A DNA stretch of 32,391 nucleotides from an uncultured Pseudomonadota bacterium (GCA_903900265.1 CAIUMM010000086.1:1-32391); one strand, 5' to 3'; positions 8,501 through 17,433 are shown, counted from the stretch's first letter. Notes: a model not told the origin generated them from the sequence alone. Program-made: numbers and translations.

Positions 8501-9109
8501 GCGGACATCATTGGTGACGACGGTCGGGAGCCCAAATTGTTGCGCGGTCGCGCGAACCTCGTCCAGCCAGGCGTCTCCGCCGTCTACGCCTGCGTCCAGA
8601 AGCTCGCAATACAGGTTGTCCTTTCCGAAGATCTCAAGCACCGGACCAAGCCGCTCGCGGTTGTTACCGGGGAGGTTGGTTCGACGAATTGGGCCAAGCT
8701 CACCGGAGGTCAGCGCGATCAAGCCCTCGTGGTGCTTGCGGAGGATCTCGAGGTCGATACGCGGCCGGTAGTAGATGCCGTCAAAGATGGCGCGCGTGAC
8801 GAGCGCGCAGAGGTTCTCGTAGCCGCGCTGGTCCTCGACCAGAAGCACCAGCTGATAGGCGGCGTCGAGCCCCCCCTCTCGCAAGGCGATCCCTCGCGGG
8901 TCGACCCAAACTTCTGCTCCAAAGACCGGATGAATCCCTTTGTCCTTGCAGTTCTTGTAGAAGTCCACCGCCCCGTACAGGTTGCACGTGTCGGTGAGCG
9001 CGAGGTTGGTCATCCCGGCCGAATGTGCAGCCGCTACCAGCTTTTTAGGCGTCGCGACGCCATTGAGCAAGCTGAACTGGGAGTGTACGTGCAGGTGAGC
9101 AAAGGCCAT
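5579..9109 (-). CDS. dnaE: DNA polymerase III alpha subunit
   Basis: 1176 residues, close to the family norm (about 1160); this is the replicative polymerase. The ATG at 9109 was chosen because GGAG lies 5 nt before it; GTG 9115 is possible. An N-terminal PHP domain begins HLHVHSQFSLLNG and keeps its metal-binding histidines. The polymerase core has GPGRGSAAGSLV, catalytic PDIDVDF and the third aspartate in KFDFLGL. YQEQVMQVAQVLAGYS and GFNKSHSAAYGYIAYQTAW are typical of bacterial PolIII. Helix-hairpin-helix GLAALKGIGDNA follows, then a beta-clamp-binding motif QVGLF near residue 945 and an OB-fold (ICGIVAAMRIIKTKKGDK). It is downstream of the CbbQ/CbbO-like pair on the same strand. The 992-codon ORF opposite it is a shadow. 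Confidence 0.98.
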   Translation of the reverse strand: MAFAHLHVHSQFSLLNGVATPKKLVAAAHSAGMTNLALTDTCNLYGAVDFYKNCKDKGIHPVFGAEVWVDPRGIALREGGLDAAYQLVLLVEDQRGYENLCALVTRAIFDGIYYRPRIDLEILRKHHEGLIALTSGELGPIRRTNLPGNNRERLGPVLEIFGKDNLYCELLDAGVDGGDAWLDEVRATAQQFGLPTVVTNDVRYIDRSDAVLLDVLNCISSGSSLNDPKRQRPATDQLFFKSEEQMRGLFTADAEAVDRTTVIAERCHFKFNTSTYYFPSSTPPDADPTADTDANWAFFYHAFPPPRDYGMPEHPPERPVGAGNLNGFFFWYARRGLELRLKNIDPTLHPEYWERLENELKLILKMGFAAYLLIVAEFINWAKDRDIPVGPGRGSAAGSLVTWSMRITDIDPVRYVLLFERFLNPERISMPDIDVDFAQDRREEVIEHVRQKYGGDVVAQIITYGKLQTKAALKDVARVCDLSFSDSDRITKLIPNKLNISIDDSLKEEPRLGELCRIDPRVRRVVEIARGIEGITRQTGVHAAGVVVADRPLVTLTPLYRDGADGGPVVQYDMKSAESIGLIKFDFLGLKTLDQIRDAVAMVQRNTGERIDIGNVSVEDDRTWQLLQRGDGLGVFQVESSGMRELLTRLKPSCIDDLVALVALYRPGPLSSGMVDDFIDRKHGRKEVTYPFAELAGILGSTYGTIVYQEQVMQVAQVLAGYSLGEADLLRRAMGKKSAEEMAKQKARFVSGAISASHDGQKASDLFDLLAKFAEYGFNKSHSAAYGYIAYQTAWLKAHHRAEYMAALMTIDAGDSDKVLVYLGDCKRAGLKMLPPDIQESVRAFNVLPSDRRSVRYGLAALKGIGDNAIAAILEAREAAGGRFTDFFDFLCRLDWKRCNKKVIESLIKSGTLDSMGEPRARLWAAAEDAMQAAQEVQERKNSSQVGLFGAKVLPPSFKLPAVGEWPISERMKHEKEVLGLFLTGHPVQAFAEEAQRWSTSITDLLLRTEGESRICGIVAAMRIIKTKKGDKMAFVTLEDENATMESVFFSESLKASQALLESGKPVLVKGKLQRKSDVTQLLGETVELMEDVRERRTRAVEIRVRGEELDGDACARMLEVIDANHGSCDTVIALEEGGRYCATLRLGDAHRVAATPRLVDGLRGLFGRSDAVHLA

Positions 9110-9160
9110 GCGCACTCCTATCGAATGTGAGGCGCGGTGTAGGACAAATTCTGCCCGTTT

Positions 9161-9174
9161 GGGGCGCTCGCCCC
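9161..9174. terminator. GC hairpin just after the VWA gene
   Basis: GGGGC and GCCCC flank GCTC, two bases beyond the stop codon of the VWA gene and about 50 nt before the dnaE start. There is no T-run on the minus strand (AAACGGG follows), so it would be a weak terminator or a processing/stability element separating the pair from dnaE. Confidence 0.35.
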
Positions 9175-9175
9175 C

Positions 9176-11605
9176 TCAGAGCGCGAGGCGGCGGTAGACC
9201 TTCAACAAGCGATTGGGCAGGTCCTCTACGCGATCAATGACGGCGAACGCCACTTCTCCGTACATCTCCGGCAGGTACTTCGGGCCGGTCGGGTCCACGG
9301 TCACGCAGAAGGGTCGAATGCCGAACTGCCTTGCTTCACGCAACGCAATCCGCGTATCTTCCTGAGCGTAGCGGTCGTAGTAGTGATCGCAGCCGCAGTC
9401 TAAGGGCTTGCCGTCCGAGAGGAGCACGAGGATGCGCGCGCGGGCGGGCTCAGCGCGCAACAGCGTCGTCGCGTGTCGGATCGCCGCGCCGTCGCGGTTC
9501 TCCATGCGGAACGACATGCGCCCCACTCGGCGACGCGAGGCGTCGTCCCACGCATCCGAAAATCCTTTTGCGACGTAAAACGCCACATGTTCGCGGCTGT
9601 AGCCCGAAAATCCCCAGATCGCGAAGCGATCCCCGAGCGCGTCAATCGCCTCGGACGCAACGATCAACGCCTCTTTTTCTACGTCGATGATGCGCCGTGA
9701 AGTGCCATCGGCGCTCTCGTTGGTGGAGCTGGACTGATCGAGCAAAAACGCAACCGCGACATCACGATCCGCGCGATCCCGACGCGTATACAGCCGGTCA
9801 CGCCCCTGCCCCGAAACCCGTCGGTCCATCTGGTGCTCGAGCACCCGATCCATGTCCAGCTCGTCGCCGTCGGTGAGGTCGCGTCGCCGCACCAAACCGT
9901 CTGGTCTCAAGGCCGAAAAGCGCTTGCGCACATCGGCGATCAGCCCATGCCGGCGCTCGATGATCCGGGCGACGACCTCGTCGGGTCCCTCCTTCATACG
10001 CTGCTCTTCGACGCACACCCAGCGTGGCTTGTAGTCGCCAATGGTCGAGTCCCACTCGCGGTAGACGAACTTGCGCACCTCGCCCTCGCCGTCCGGATCG
10101 AGCATCGCGCCGGTCGCGCTGCGGGCGATGCGGTCCGGAGCGTCGTCGCCCTCCACCACCGCGCCTCCCGGCGGCGCACCGTCCAGCAGCGCTTCTTCGG
10201 CCTCCCGGTCGGTGCGCGCCTGCTTCGCGCGGCGCTTGGCTTCACGGCGGGCCTGCGCGTCTGAACCGGCCGATTGTCCCTCCTCTTCCTCGGACATCAT
10301 CTGCTCTAAGATACGCGCAGCCTCCTCAGCCAAAGCCCGATCGTCTTCACTCGCCGCCTCCGGTGCGAGCGGAGACTGTGTAGGCGCGGGCGCGAGCGGC
10401 GTGTAGCGGTCATCCGGAGTCGCGGCTCGCCCTTGACCTGCGCCTTCCGCCGGCCGATTCAGATCGCCCTGCTGCACGTGGCGCATCAGCGCATCCACAC
10501 GATCGTAGGCCCGTGCCACCGCCAACGCGAGCTCGGCCACCGTGCGCTCGCCGATGTCGACGAGCATGGGCTCTAAGGGCGCGAGGGCGCGCTGCTCAGG
10601 AGCCGAAAGCGTGACCGGTGGCAAGCCCCAAATCATTCGGGCCAACGCCTCGACCACGCGCATCGCGGGGGCTTTGGGCTCGGGACGAACGCCGCGGGCC
10701 ATCGGGCCGAGGGCGTCCAGATCGCGCGCCAACCCTGGATACGCGGAGCGCACCTGCGCTTCGACGCGCGCGTCGGCCAGCAGCTGGAACAGGTCGCGCG
10801 CCAACGAACGATTCGGAAAGGCCCGAAAGAAACGCTCCAGCTCCGACTCCGAGCCCGACTTCGACGGCCAGTCGCCCGGCACGCGATCGAGGTTCAGCGC
10901 GAAGGTCCCAAACTCCAGGTGACCGACGGCGAGCGCAGTTTGTACCCGGTACATCACAAAGTCGCGGTCATCGCCGAACACCTCCACCCGCTCCGGCAGG
11001 TAGACGTGATGACCATCCCCCCAGGAGCGCTGGCCGCCCGCGCGAACTTCGACGTCCTCCCCGGCGTGCGCGCGCGCGTAAAGCGTGAGCGTACGCAGAT
11101 GATCGGCCAGCATCGTGCCCCGTTGAACCAGCGCTGCAGCTTGCACACCGCGGTTGGACTCCATGCGCAGGAAGCTCTCGGCCTCGCGGGGAGCCGAGGC
11201 GTGCAGCGCGAGCCCCTGCGCCAAAAAGGGGCGGAGCGCAACATCGTCCATCGCACGGAGCAGCTCGGGGAGGATCCGGCACACCATCGTGGCCGCGGCG
11301 GGGCGCGCGTCCACAACCCGCGTCAACACATCGAGGTAGCGCAGCCGGTCTGCAGCGGGGACACGCGCGAGGTGATCGGGCGCAGAGAGCGCGAGCAGGC
11401 GCGCCAGATCGCCCTCCCGCTGGGCGGCACGAACGACGAGCGTGTCGTAGGCATCTGCGGCCTCCTCGCCCAACCCTGCCGCGACGGCCCCACGCACCCG
11501 CACCCACGCGCGGAGCGCGCCGGGGTTGGTGCGCGCGAGCGTGATCGCCGGCGAGAGACGCTCGCGGATCGGCCAAACGCGCGCGAGGCGGTCCGAGAGC
11601 GCCAC
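9176..11605 (-). CDS. VWA-domain protein, CbbO/NorD type
   Basis: 809 residues from GTG 11605, one base after the stop of the AAA+ gene, so the two are coupled. The last 200 residues are a von Willebrand A domain: MIDAS motif DQSSSTN (the usual DxSxS), FAIWGFSG, the LLSDGKP metal-binding segment, and PTGPKYLPEMYGEVAFAVI near the end, which resembles NorD/CbbO C-termini. The long N-terminal part is helical, with a Glu/Ala-rich acidic linker around residues 410-480. Family members form a hexameric remodelling complex with their CbbQ/NorQ ATPase and activate Rubisco or nitric oxide reductase; the VWA protein recognises the client. Neither client is encoded nearby. Length is closer to CbbO (about 770) than NorD (about 640). 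Confidence 0.85.
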   Translation of the reverse strand: MALSDRLARVWPIRERLSPAITLARTNPGALRAWVRVRGAVAAGLGEEAADAYDTLVVRAAQREGDLARLLALSAPDHLARVPAADRLRYLDVLTRVVDARPAAATMVCRILPELLRAMDDVALRPFLAQGLALHASAPREAESFLRMESNRGVQAAALVQRGTMLADHLRTLTLYARAHAGEDVEVRAGGQRSWGDGHHVYLPERVEVFGDDRDFVMYRVQTALAVGHLEFGTFALNLDRVPGDWPSKSGSESELERFFRAFPNRSLARDLFQLLADARVEAQVRSAYPGLARDLDALGPMARGVRPEPKAPAMRVVEALARMIWGLPPVTLSAPEQRALAPLEPMLVDIGERTVAELALAVARAYDRVDALMRHVQQGDLNRPAEGAGQGRAATPDDRYTPLAPAPTQSPLAPEAASEDDRALAEEAARILEQMMSEEEEGQSAGSDAQARREAKRRAKQARTDREAEEALLDGAPPGGAVVEGDDAPDRIARSATGAMLDPDGEGEVRKFVYREWDSTIGDYKPRWVCVEEQRMKEGPDEVVARIIERRHGLIADVRKRFSALRPDGLVRRRDLTDGDELDMDRVLEHQMDRRVSGQGRDRLYTRRDRADRDVAVAFLLDQSSSTNESADGTSRRIIDVEKEALIVASEAIDALGDRFAIWGFSGYSREHVAFYVAKGFSDAWDDASRRRVGRMSFRMENRDGAAIRHATTLLRAEPARARILVLLSDGKPLDCGCDHYYDRYAQEDTRIALREARQFGIRPFCVTVDPTGPKYLPEMYGEVAFAVIDRVEDLPNRLLKVYRRLAL

Positions 11606-11606
11606 C

Positions 11607-12419
11607 CTAAAAGAAGTCCGCCACGATCTCTTGAATCGTGCGCTGCAAGTCGCGATCGTCGGTCAACGTGCGCGTCAGCGTGGCCCGAAGCGCGCTGCGC
11701 GGCTCCGCGCCGTCCCGCAGCAGTCGCGCGGCGTAGACCAGCAAGCGCGTGCTCACGCCCTCTTCGAGCCCTCGCTCGGTCAGGTTGCGGATCTTCTCCC
11801 CGACCTTGACCAAGCGTTCGGCGACCGCCGGCGCGAGCCCGGTCTCGGCGGACAACACCTTGGCTTCGACGTCCGGCGGCGGGTAGTTGAAGTCGATGCT
11901 GATGAAGCGCTGCCGGGTGGACGGCTTGAGCTCCTTGATCACCGATTGATAGCCAGGGTTGTAGCTGATCACCATCAAGAACTCGGGCGGGGCGTGCAGC
12001 ACCGTCGCGAGTCGGTCGATGGGGAGGATGCGGCGGTCGTCGGTCAACGGATGAATGACGACCAAGGTGTCCTTGCGCGCCTCCACCACCTCGTCGAGGT
12101 ACAAGATCGCCCCATGCCGCACCGCAGCGGTCAATGGACCATCCACCCACACCGTCTCATCGCCGACGAGCAAGTAGCGGCCTAGCAGATCGGAGGCGGT
12201 GAGATCCTCGTGGCACGCCACGGTGATCAACGGACGCCCGAGCGCGGCCGCCATGTGCGCGACGAAGCGGGTCTTGCCACAGCCGGTAGGACCTTTGAGT
12301 AATACCGGAAGTTGTGCCTTCCAAGCTCTTGAAAATACGTCAACTTCGTCCGATACAGCCAAGTAGGTTGGCACGCGGTCGGAAAGGAACTCTTCAACGG
12401 GCGGGGTGAGAATACGCAT
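11607..12419 (-). CDS. MoxR-type AAA+ ATPase, CbbQ/NorQ family
   Basis: 270 residues, the standard length for CbbQ/NorQ/NirQ. Walker A GPTGCGKT is at 43-50, Walker B ILYLDE at 105-110, and the sensor-1 asparagine is in VISYNPG (N154). The likely arginine finger lies in STRQRF, and the C-terminal helical domain ([16 protein letters not shown]) is typical of the CbbQ subfamily. It hydrolyses ATP as a ring to remodel a target enzyme, using the adjacent VWA protein (next gene, one-base gap) as adaptor. It is the first gene of the pair and is divergent from the aminotransferase with a gap of 75 bp. Family assignment is firm; the client is unknown. Confidence 0.93.
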   Translation of the reverse strand: MRILTPPVEEFLSDRVPTYLAVSDEVDVFSRAWKAQLPVLLKGPTGCGKTRFVAHMAAALGRPLITVACHEDLTASDLLGRYLLVGDETVWVDGPLTAAVRHGAILYLDEVVEARKDTLVVIHPLTDDRRILPIDRLATVLHAPPEFLMVISYNPGYQSVIKELKPSTRQRFISIDFNYPPPDVEAKVLSAETGLAPAVAERLVKVGEKIRNLTERGLEEGVSTRLLVYAARLLRDGAEPRSALRATLTRTLTDDRDLQRTIQEIVADFF

Positions 12420-12494
12420 CGGAAACAGGGTATCCCGCAGCGCACCGTGTCCCGCTGGTCAACCAGCCGGATAAGGGCCGGATTTCGCCCTCCT

Positions 12495-13796
12495 GTGAGC
12501 CCCGTGACGCCGAACGATCTCAACAACACCCTCCGCGCCCACCACCCTGCGGCGCTCCGCCTGCTCAGTCCGCTTGGACTGCGCAGCGCGCTCCCGTTCG
12601 GCATCCCCCAGCAAGCGGCCGAAGCCTCCGGCTGCGTGCGAAAAGCGACGATCGGCCAGATCACCACGGGCGAAGGCGAGCCCTTAGGCATTCCGAGCCT
12701 TGCACGACACTTTCCGACCTTAGACCCGCGGGACAGCCTGTTGTATGTGCCGCAGTACGGCATGGCGCGCCTGCGCACCCGCTGGGCCGACCACATCCGC
12801 GCACCGATGAGCGCACCGATGAGCGCGCCGATGAGCAACCCCGTCGTCACCACCGGCATCACCCACGCCATCTCGATCTGCGGCGAGCTGTTCACGGCGG
12901 CCGACCGGCCTTTGATCGTTCCCCTGCCCTACTGGGACAACTACGACACCATCGTCACGATGCGCACCGAAGCGCCGATTCGGACCTTCGACTTTTTTGA
13001 CGGCCCGCCCGCCCCAAAGGGCGAGCGTCAACCGCGCTTCAACGTCGCCGGGCTGCGCGCGATCCTGCGCACCTTGACCGGGCCAGCCACGCTGCTGTTG
13101 AACTTCCCGGCGAACCCCACCGGCTACGCGCCGTTAGCCGACGAAGTAGAAGGCGACGACGGAATCGTTGCCGCGATCCTCGCGCATCCGCATCCGCTCG
13201 CGGTGATCTGCGATGACGCCTACGAGGGGCTGTTCTTCGGCGACGGCATGTACGGGCGCTCGGTCTTCGGCGCGCTCTCCGCCGCGGCCGATCCCGAGCG
13301 CCACCTGATCTGCAAGGTCGACGGCGCCACGAAGGAGCTGGTGTTCTTTGGCGGACGCGTCGGATTCTTGACCTTCTCCGCCGATGGTGCCGCGGGAGAG
13401 GCGCTCGCGGAGAAGGCTGCGGCGCTGATCCGCTCGACGGTCTCCAATGGGTGTGCGCCGAGTCAAGCCGCGGTGCTGGACGCGCTGGACTCGCCGACGC
13501 TCGCGCAGGAGCAGCAGCAGGTGATGGACGTCCTCCAGCACCGCTACACCGCCCTCAAATCCAGCCTCGACGCCTATGATCTACGGTACTACCCGTTCAA
13601 CGCGGGCTGCTTCTGCCTCTTGCCGTTGGCCGAAGGCATGGACGCCGAACACCTGCGTCACCGCTTGATCCGCGAGCAGTCGGTTGGCGTGATCCAGGTG
13701 CCTCAAGTCAACGCGCTACGCGTGGCGTTCTGCAGCATCGAAGCCGAAGACATCCCGGACCTCGTGCAGCGCATCGCCCGGATCCTGCGTCCCTAA
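12495..13796 (+). CDS. PLP-dependent aminotransferase, class I/II
   Basis: About 433 residues from GTG 12495; GTG 12504 or 12447 are alternatives, and none has a clear ribosome-binding site. Fold type I features are NFPANPTGYA (Asn contacting PLP), CDDAYEGLFF (Asp to the pyridine nitrogen), the Schiff-base lysine in VDGATKEL around residue 280, and ALRVAFCSI (substrate carboxylate Arg). It transfers an amino group between an amino acid and a 2-oxo acid in the cytoplasm; the substrate cannot be read. A short in-frame expansion (APMS three times, coded at 12801-12836) lies just before VVTTGITHAISI. It converges on the mutase gene over a hairpin. Confidence 0.9.
   Translation: MSPVTPNDLNNTLRAHHPAALRLLSPLGLRSALPFGIPQQAAEASGCVRKATIGQITTGEGEPLGIPSLARHFPTLDPRDSLLYVPQYGMARLRTRWADHIRAPMSAPMSAPMSNPVVTTGITHAISICGELFTAADRPLIVPLPYWDNYDTIVTMRTEAPIRTFDFFDGPPAPKGERQPRFNVAGLRAILRTLTGPATLLLNFPANPTGYAPLADEVEGDDGIVAAILAHPHPLAVICDDAYEGLFFGDGMYGRSVFGALSAAADPERHLICKVDGATKELVFFGGRVGFLTFSADGAAGEALAEKAAALIRSTVSNGCAPSQAAVLDALDSPTLAQEQQQVMDVLQHRYTALKSSLDAYDLRYYPFNAGCFCLLPLAEGMDAEHLRHRLIREQSVGVIQVPQVNALRVAFCSIEAEDIPDLVQRIARILRP
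12801..12836. repeat. Three 12-bp tandem repeats in the aminotransferase
   Basis: GCACCGATGAGC occurs at 12801 and 12813 and, with one change (GCGCCGATGAGC), at 12825, encoding APMS three times. It is in frame and lies at the edge of the PLP-binding domain, probably a loop. Confidence 0.92.
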
Positions 13797-13830
13797 ACCG
13801 AGCCGAAGCGTAGGCGCGGGCCTCGGCTTT
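13795..13830. terminator. Bidirectional terminator between aminotransferase and mutase
   Basis: AAACCGAG (13795-13802) pairs with CTCGG-C-TTT (13822-13830) with one bulged C. An alternative pairing is AGCCGA with TCGGCT. The A-run on one side and T-run on the other suit termination in both directions between two convergent genes 32 bp apart. Confidence 0.6.
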
Positions 13831-15343
13831 AGACGAACACGCTCTCGCGGTACTTCCCGTACACGCCGCGCAGCACCTCGGCGACCTCGCCCAACGTGGC
13901 TTTGGCCTCTACGGCCGCGAGGATGCGCGGCATCACGTTCTCGGTGCCGCTCGCGGCTGCGCCCAACGCCTCGAGCTGACCCGCGACCGCGCTCGCATCG
14001 CGCCCCGCGCGCCACGCCTCGAGCCGGGAGACCTGCTCGGCTTCGAGCCCAGCAGCGATGCGAAGCAGGCCTTCGGGCGCCGCTTCTTCCATCACAAAGT
14101 CGTTTACCCCGACGACCACCGACTGCTTGCGCTCGACGGCCAGCTGGTGCGCGTAGGCGCTGTTCTGGATCTCGCGCTGCGGGAAGCCGCGTTCGATCGC
14201 GGTGACCATGCCGCCCATCCCGTCGATCTCGGCGATCAGCGCGAGCGCTTCGGCCTCGAGGCGGTCGGTCTCGGCTTCGATCACGTGGCTGCCGCCGAAG
14301 GGATCGACGTGCCGCGCGAGACCCGACTCGTACGCGATCACCTGCTGGGTGCGCAGCGCGAGCCGCGCCGAGGACTCGCTTGGCAGCGCGAGGGCTTCAT
14401 CCCGTGAGTTGGTGTGCAGCGATTGGGTGCCGCCGAGGATCGCCGCCATCGCTTGGATGGTCACCCGGACGACGTTGTTGTCGGGCTGCTGTGCCGTAAG
14501 GGTGCTGCCGCCGGTCTGAGTATGGAAGCGCATCATCATCGAGCGCTTGTCCTTGGCCCCAAAGCGGTCCTTCATGATGTGCGCCCACATCCGGCGCGCG
14601 GCGCGGAACTTGGCGATCTCCTCTACGAAGTCGTTGTGGGCGTTGAAGAAGAAGGAGAGCTGCGGACCGACTTCGTCGACGCCAAGACCCGCCGCGATCG
14701 CGGCATCCACGTAGGCGATGCCGTCGGCGAGCGTAAACGCGATCTCCTGCGCGGCGGTAGAGCCGGCCTCGCGGATGTGGTACCCGCTGATGGAGATGGT
14801 GTTCCAACGGGGCACCGTTTGGCGGCACCACGCGAAGATGTCGGTGACCATGCGCATGCTGGCGCGTGGCGGATAAATATAGGTTCCGCGAGCGATATAC
14901 TCCTTGAGCAAGTCGTTCTGGATCGTACCGCGCAGCAGGCTCGGATCGGTGCCGCGGGAGCGCGCCACGGCGACATAGAACGCCAGCAAGGTGCCTGCGG
15001 TCGAGTTGATCGTCATGCTCGTGGAGACTTCGTCCAGCGGCAGATCGGCGAGGAGCTGCTGCATGTCACCCAGATGATCAATCGCAACGCCAACTTTCCC
15101 GACCTCTCCCATCGACATTGCATGGTCGCTGTCGTAGCCCATCTGCGTCGGCAGATCGAAGGCCACTGAGAGCCCCGTCTGACCCTGCGCGAGCAGGTAC
15201 TTGTAGCGTTCGTTCGATGCTTTGGCGTCCCCGAACCCGGCGTACTGCCGCATCGTCCAAAGGCGGCCTTGGTACATGGTCGGGTGAATTCCCCGCGTGT
15301 ACGGGTACGCGCCGGCGGCTCCAACGTTGTCCGGCGGGCTCAT
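13829..15343 (-). CDS. mcmA1: Methylmalonyl-CoA mutase, stand-alone catalytic subunit
   Basis: 504 residues comprising only the substrate-binding barrel; the cobalamin-binding domain is absent, as in two-subunit mutases where it is a separate protein. Signature motifs are [17 protein letters not shown] and [18 protein letters not shown]. Three residues match the active site of the Propionibacterium enzyme at a constant offset of 55: Y34 (Y89), R152 (R207), H189 (H244). Tyr plus Arg is the methylmalonyl-CoA pair; isobutyryl-CoA mutase has Phe and Gln there, so the substrate is probably methylmalonyl-CoA, converted to succinyl-CoA. The ATG start overlaps the stop of the biotin-carrier gene (ATGA). 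No B12-binding subunit, epimerase or MeaB-type GTPase is in the window. Confidence 0.93.
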   Translation of the reverse strand: MSPPDNVGAAGAYPYTRGIHPTMYQGRLWTMRQYAGFGDAKASNERYKYLLAQGQTGLSVAFDLPTQMGYDSDHAMSMGEVGKVGVAIDHLGDMQQLLADLPLDEVSTSMTINSTAGTLLAFYVAVARSRGTDPSLLRGTIQNDLLKEYIARGTYIYPPRASMRMVTDIFAWCRQTVPRWNTISISGYHIREAGSTAAQEIAFTLADGIAYVDAAIAAGLGVDEVGPQLSFFFNAHNDFVEEIAKFRAARRMWAHIMKDRFGAKDKRSMMMRFHTQTGGSTLTAQQPDNNVVRVTIQAMAAILGGTQSLHTNSRDEALALPSESSARLALRTQQVIAYESGLARHVDPFGGSHVIEAETDRLEAEALALIAEIDGMGGMVTAIERGFPQREIQNSAYAHQLAVERKQSVVVGVNDFVMEEAAPEGLLRIAAGLEAEQVSRLEAWRAGRDASAVAGQLEALGAAASGTENVMPRILAAVEAKATLGEVAEVLRGVYGKYRESVFV

Positions 15344-15858
15344 GCGTCCACCCGGATCAAGCGCGCGCCGCTGTCTACGGCCGTAGCCTCGGAGACGTAG
15401 ACCTCGCCTACCGTCCCATCGATCGGGCTCTTCATCTCATTCTCCATCTTCATCGCCTCAATGACGATCAACGGTTGGCCCTTGCGCACGACGTCGCCCG
15501 CTTGAACGAGGATCCGCACGACGCGACCGGGCATCTGCGTCGCCACCATGCCTCCGGCGCTCGCAGCGCCGAGGCGCAGCGCCTTGCGCCGCGGGTCAAT
15601 GACGCCCACCGCCGTCGTCACGCCGACCACATCGACGAGGTAGCCCTCTTCGGACGCGACGCAGCCTGCCTCCCAGCTTTGGCCGTCAATCAGCATCTGG
15701 AACGCCTCGGGCGACGGACGCAGCAGGTCAACGAGGTGCGACTCTTCGACCACGGCGCCGTCCTCCCCTGTCTCCGACCAGCTGACGCGATGCATCGCAC
15801 CTTCGACCTCAACGGTCACAAGGCGAGTAACTTCCCTTATGGTAATCTCATATTTCAT
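15340..15858 (-). CDS. Biotin carboxyl carrier protein of an acyl-CoA carboxylase
   Basis: 172 residues. The C-terminal 75 residues form a biotinyl domain with EAMKMEN (biotinylated Lys137) and the conserved glycines around it. The N-terminal 90 residues resemble the linker domain between biotin carboxylase and biotinyl domain in fused propionyl-CoA carboxylase alpha chains ([18 protein letters not shown]). The biotin swings between the carboxylase (gene 9 bp upstream) and a carboxyltransferase not encoded here. The ATG at 15858 lies in a tight operon, and the stop overlaps the mutase start. The propionyl-CoA role is inferred from the mutase. Confidence 0.93.
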   Translation of the reverse strand: MKYEITIREVTRLVTVEVEGAMHRVSWSETGEDGAVVEESHLVDLLRPSPEAFQMLIDGQSWEAGCVASEEGYLVDVVGVTTAVGVIDPRRKALRLGAASAGGMVATQMPGRVVRILVQAGDVVRKGQPLIVIEAMKMENEMKSPIDGTVGEVYVSEATAVDSGARLIRVDA

Positions 15859-15867
15859 CAGAGCACC

Positions 15868-17391
15868 CTACTTCGGCCGAGCGGCGAGCTTCCAGGCGCT
15901 GGAGGCCCCGGAGGTGGACGTGGTGACACGGGCCGGCCGCGTGTCGGCTTCAAAACGTGCGAGCGCCGCGGCTACGGTCGCGATGCGGTCGTTCTGACCC
16001 GCCTCGGTGAGCGCAGCGAGGCGCGTCGGCGACAGGAACCCGGTGGAGTAATCCCCGCGAACGAACTCGGGATCTTTGAGGATCCCAGTAAGGAACGGGA
16101 TCGAAGTGCGGATGCCGCGGACGCGGTATTCGCGTAGCGCGCGGACCAGCCGGCTCGTGGCCTCAGCCCGGTCGCTGCCCCAGCAGATCAGCTTGGCGAC
16201 CATGGGGTCGTAATGAATCGGGACTTCGTAGCCCGCGTAAACCCCGGAATCGACGCGCACCCAAGGACCGCCGGGCTCGCGGAGCCCGCTGATCTTGCCG
16301 GGCGCAGGCGAGAAGTTGTTGGAGGGGTCCTCGGCGTAGATGCGCACCTCGATAGCATGGCCGCTCTGCCGCAGATCGGCTTGGGAGAACCAGAGCTTCT
16401 CCCCGGCAGCGATGCGCAGCTGCGCGCGTACAAGGTCGATCCCGGTCACCATCTCGGTGACCGGATGTTCGACCTGCAAGCGAGTGTTCATCTCGAGGAA
16501 GTAGAAGTCCCCGGTGGCTTGGGAGTAGAGGAACTCGATGGTTCCTGCACCCACGTAGCCCACCGCTTCGGCAGCTTGAACCGCGACCTTCGCCATCGCC
16601 TGACGGGTGTGATCCGGCAGCACCGCGCAGGGTGTCTCCTCCACCACCTTCTGATTGCGCCGCTGCACCGAGCAGTCGCGCTCGAACAGATGCACGCAGG
16701 TGCCGTGCTGGTCAGCGAGCACCTGAATCTCGATGTGCTTGGGCACCTCGACGAACTTTTCAAGGTACACCGCGTCATCTTTGAACGAGCGCAGCGCTTC
16801 GCTCTTGCTGGAGCGCCACGCGCTCGAGAAGTCGTCGCGGTGATCCACCTTGCGAATGCCCTTGCCACCGCCGCCTGCCGCCGCCTTGAGCATCACCGGG
16901 AAGCCCATCTTCTCGGCGATCGCCAACGCCTCCTCTTCGGAGCCGATCGCCGTCGAAGTCCCCGGCACGACCGGCACTCCTGCGGCGATCATCCGCTGGC
17001 GAGCTCCGGTCTTGGAGCCCATCGCTTCGATCGCCGAAGCCGGGGGGCCGATCCAGATCAAGCCGGCCTCGACGACCATCCGAGCAAAAGCAGCGTTCTC
17101 GGACAAGAAGCCGTACCCCGGATGAATCGCCGTGGCGCCCGTCTGCTTGGCGGCCGCGATGATGCGCTCCCCGCGCAGGTAGCTCTCGGACGACGGTGCA
17201 GGCCCGACGCACACCGCCTCACCGGCGTTGCGCACGTGCAAGGCGGCACGATCGGCCTCGGAAAACACTGCGACCGTGGGTATACCCAGCTCGTGGCAGG
17301 CTCGGATGACGCGCACCGCGATCTCGCCACGATTCGCGACGAGCACTTTGGTGAGAGGCTTTACAGGGGAGGACGAAGCGACGGGGCTCAT
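15868..17391 (-). CDS. Biotin carboxylase subunit of an acyl-CoA carboxylase
   Basis: 507 residues. The N-terminal domain has KVLVANRGEIAVRVIRAC. The ATP-grasp domain has the glycine loop KAAAGGGGKGIRKV, ERDCSVQRRNQKVVEETP, and the catalytic/metal region EMNTRLQVEHPVTEMVTGIDLV. The C-terminal cap has AIEVRIYAEDP and GYEVPIHYDPMVAKLI. It carboxylates biotin with ATP and bicarbonate. Genes downstream encode its carrier and a methylmalonyl-CoA mutase, so propionyl-CoA carboxylase alpha (PccA/AccC type) is the best guess; acetyl-CoA carboxylase is possible. The last 40 residues are a Ser/Thr/Ala tail. GGGGGA precedes the ATG at 17391. The carboxyltransferase subunit is not in the window. Confidence 0.95.
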   Translation of the reverse strand: MSPVASSSPVKPLTKVLVANRGEIAVRVIRACHELGIPTVAVFSEADRAALHVRNAGEAVCVGPAPSSESYLRGERIIAAAKQTGATAIHPGYGFLSENAAFARMVVEAGLIWIGPPASAIEAMGSKTGARQRMIAAGVPVVPGTSTAIGSEEEALAIAEKMGFPVMLKAAAGGGGKGIRKVDHRDDFSSAWRSSKSEALRSFKDDAVYLEKFVEVPKHIEIQVLADQHGTCVHLFERDCSVQRRNQKVVEETPCAVLPDHTRQAMAKVAVQAAEAVGYVGAGTIEFLYSQATGDFYFLEMNTRLQVEHPVTEMVTGIDLVRAQLRIAAGEKLWFSQADLRQSGHAIEVRIYAEDPSNNFSPAPGKISGLREPGGPWVRVDSGVYAGYEVPIHYDPMVAKLICWGSDRAEATSRLVRALREYRVRGIRTSIPFLTGILKDPEFVRGDYSTGFLSPTRLAALTEAGQNDRIATVAAALARFEADTRPARVTTSTSGASSAWKLAARPK

Positions 17392-17433
17392 GGTCCCCCG
17401 GCTAACCCGCGGCGGCTGCGGTTGGAGCGGCGG

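Noticed and set aside
6152..9130. 992-codon plus-strand ORF opposite dnaE
   Set aside because: It mirrors dnaE in a high-GC region; its product is Arg/His/Asp-rich with no motif, while the minus-strand reading has every DnaE motif.
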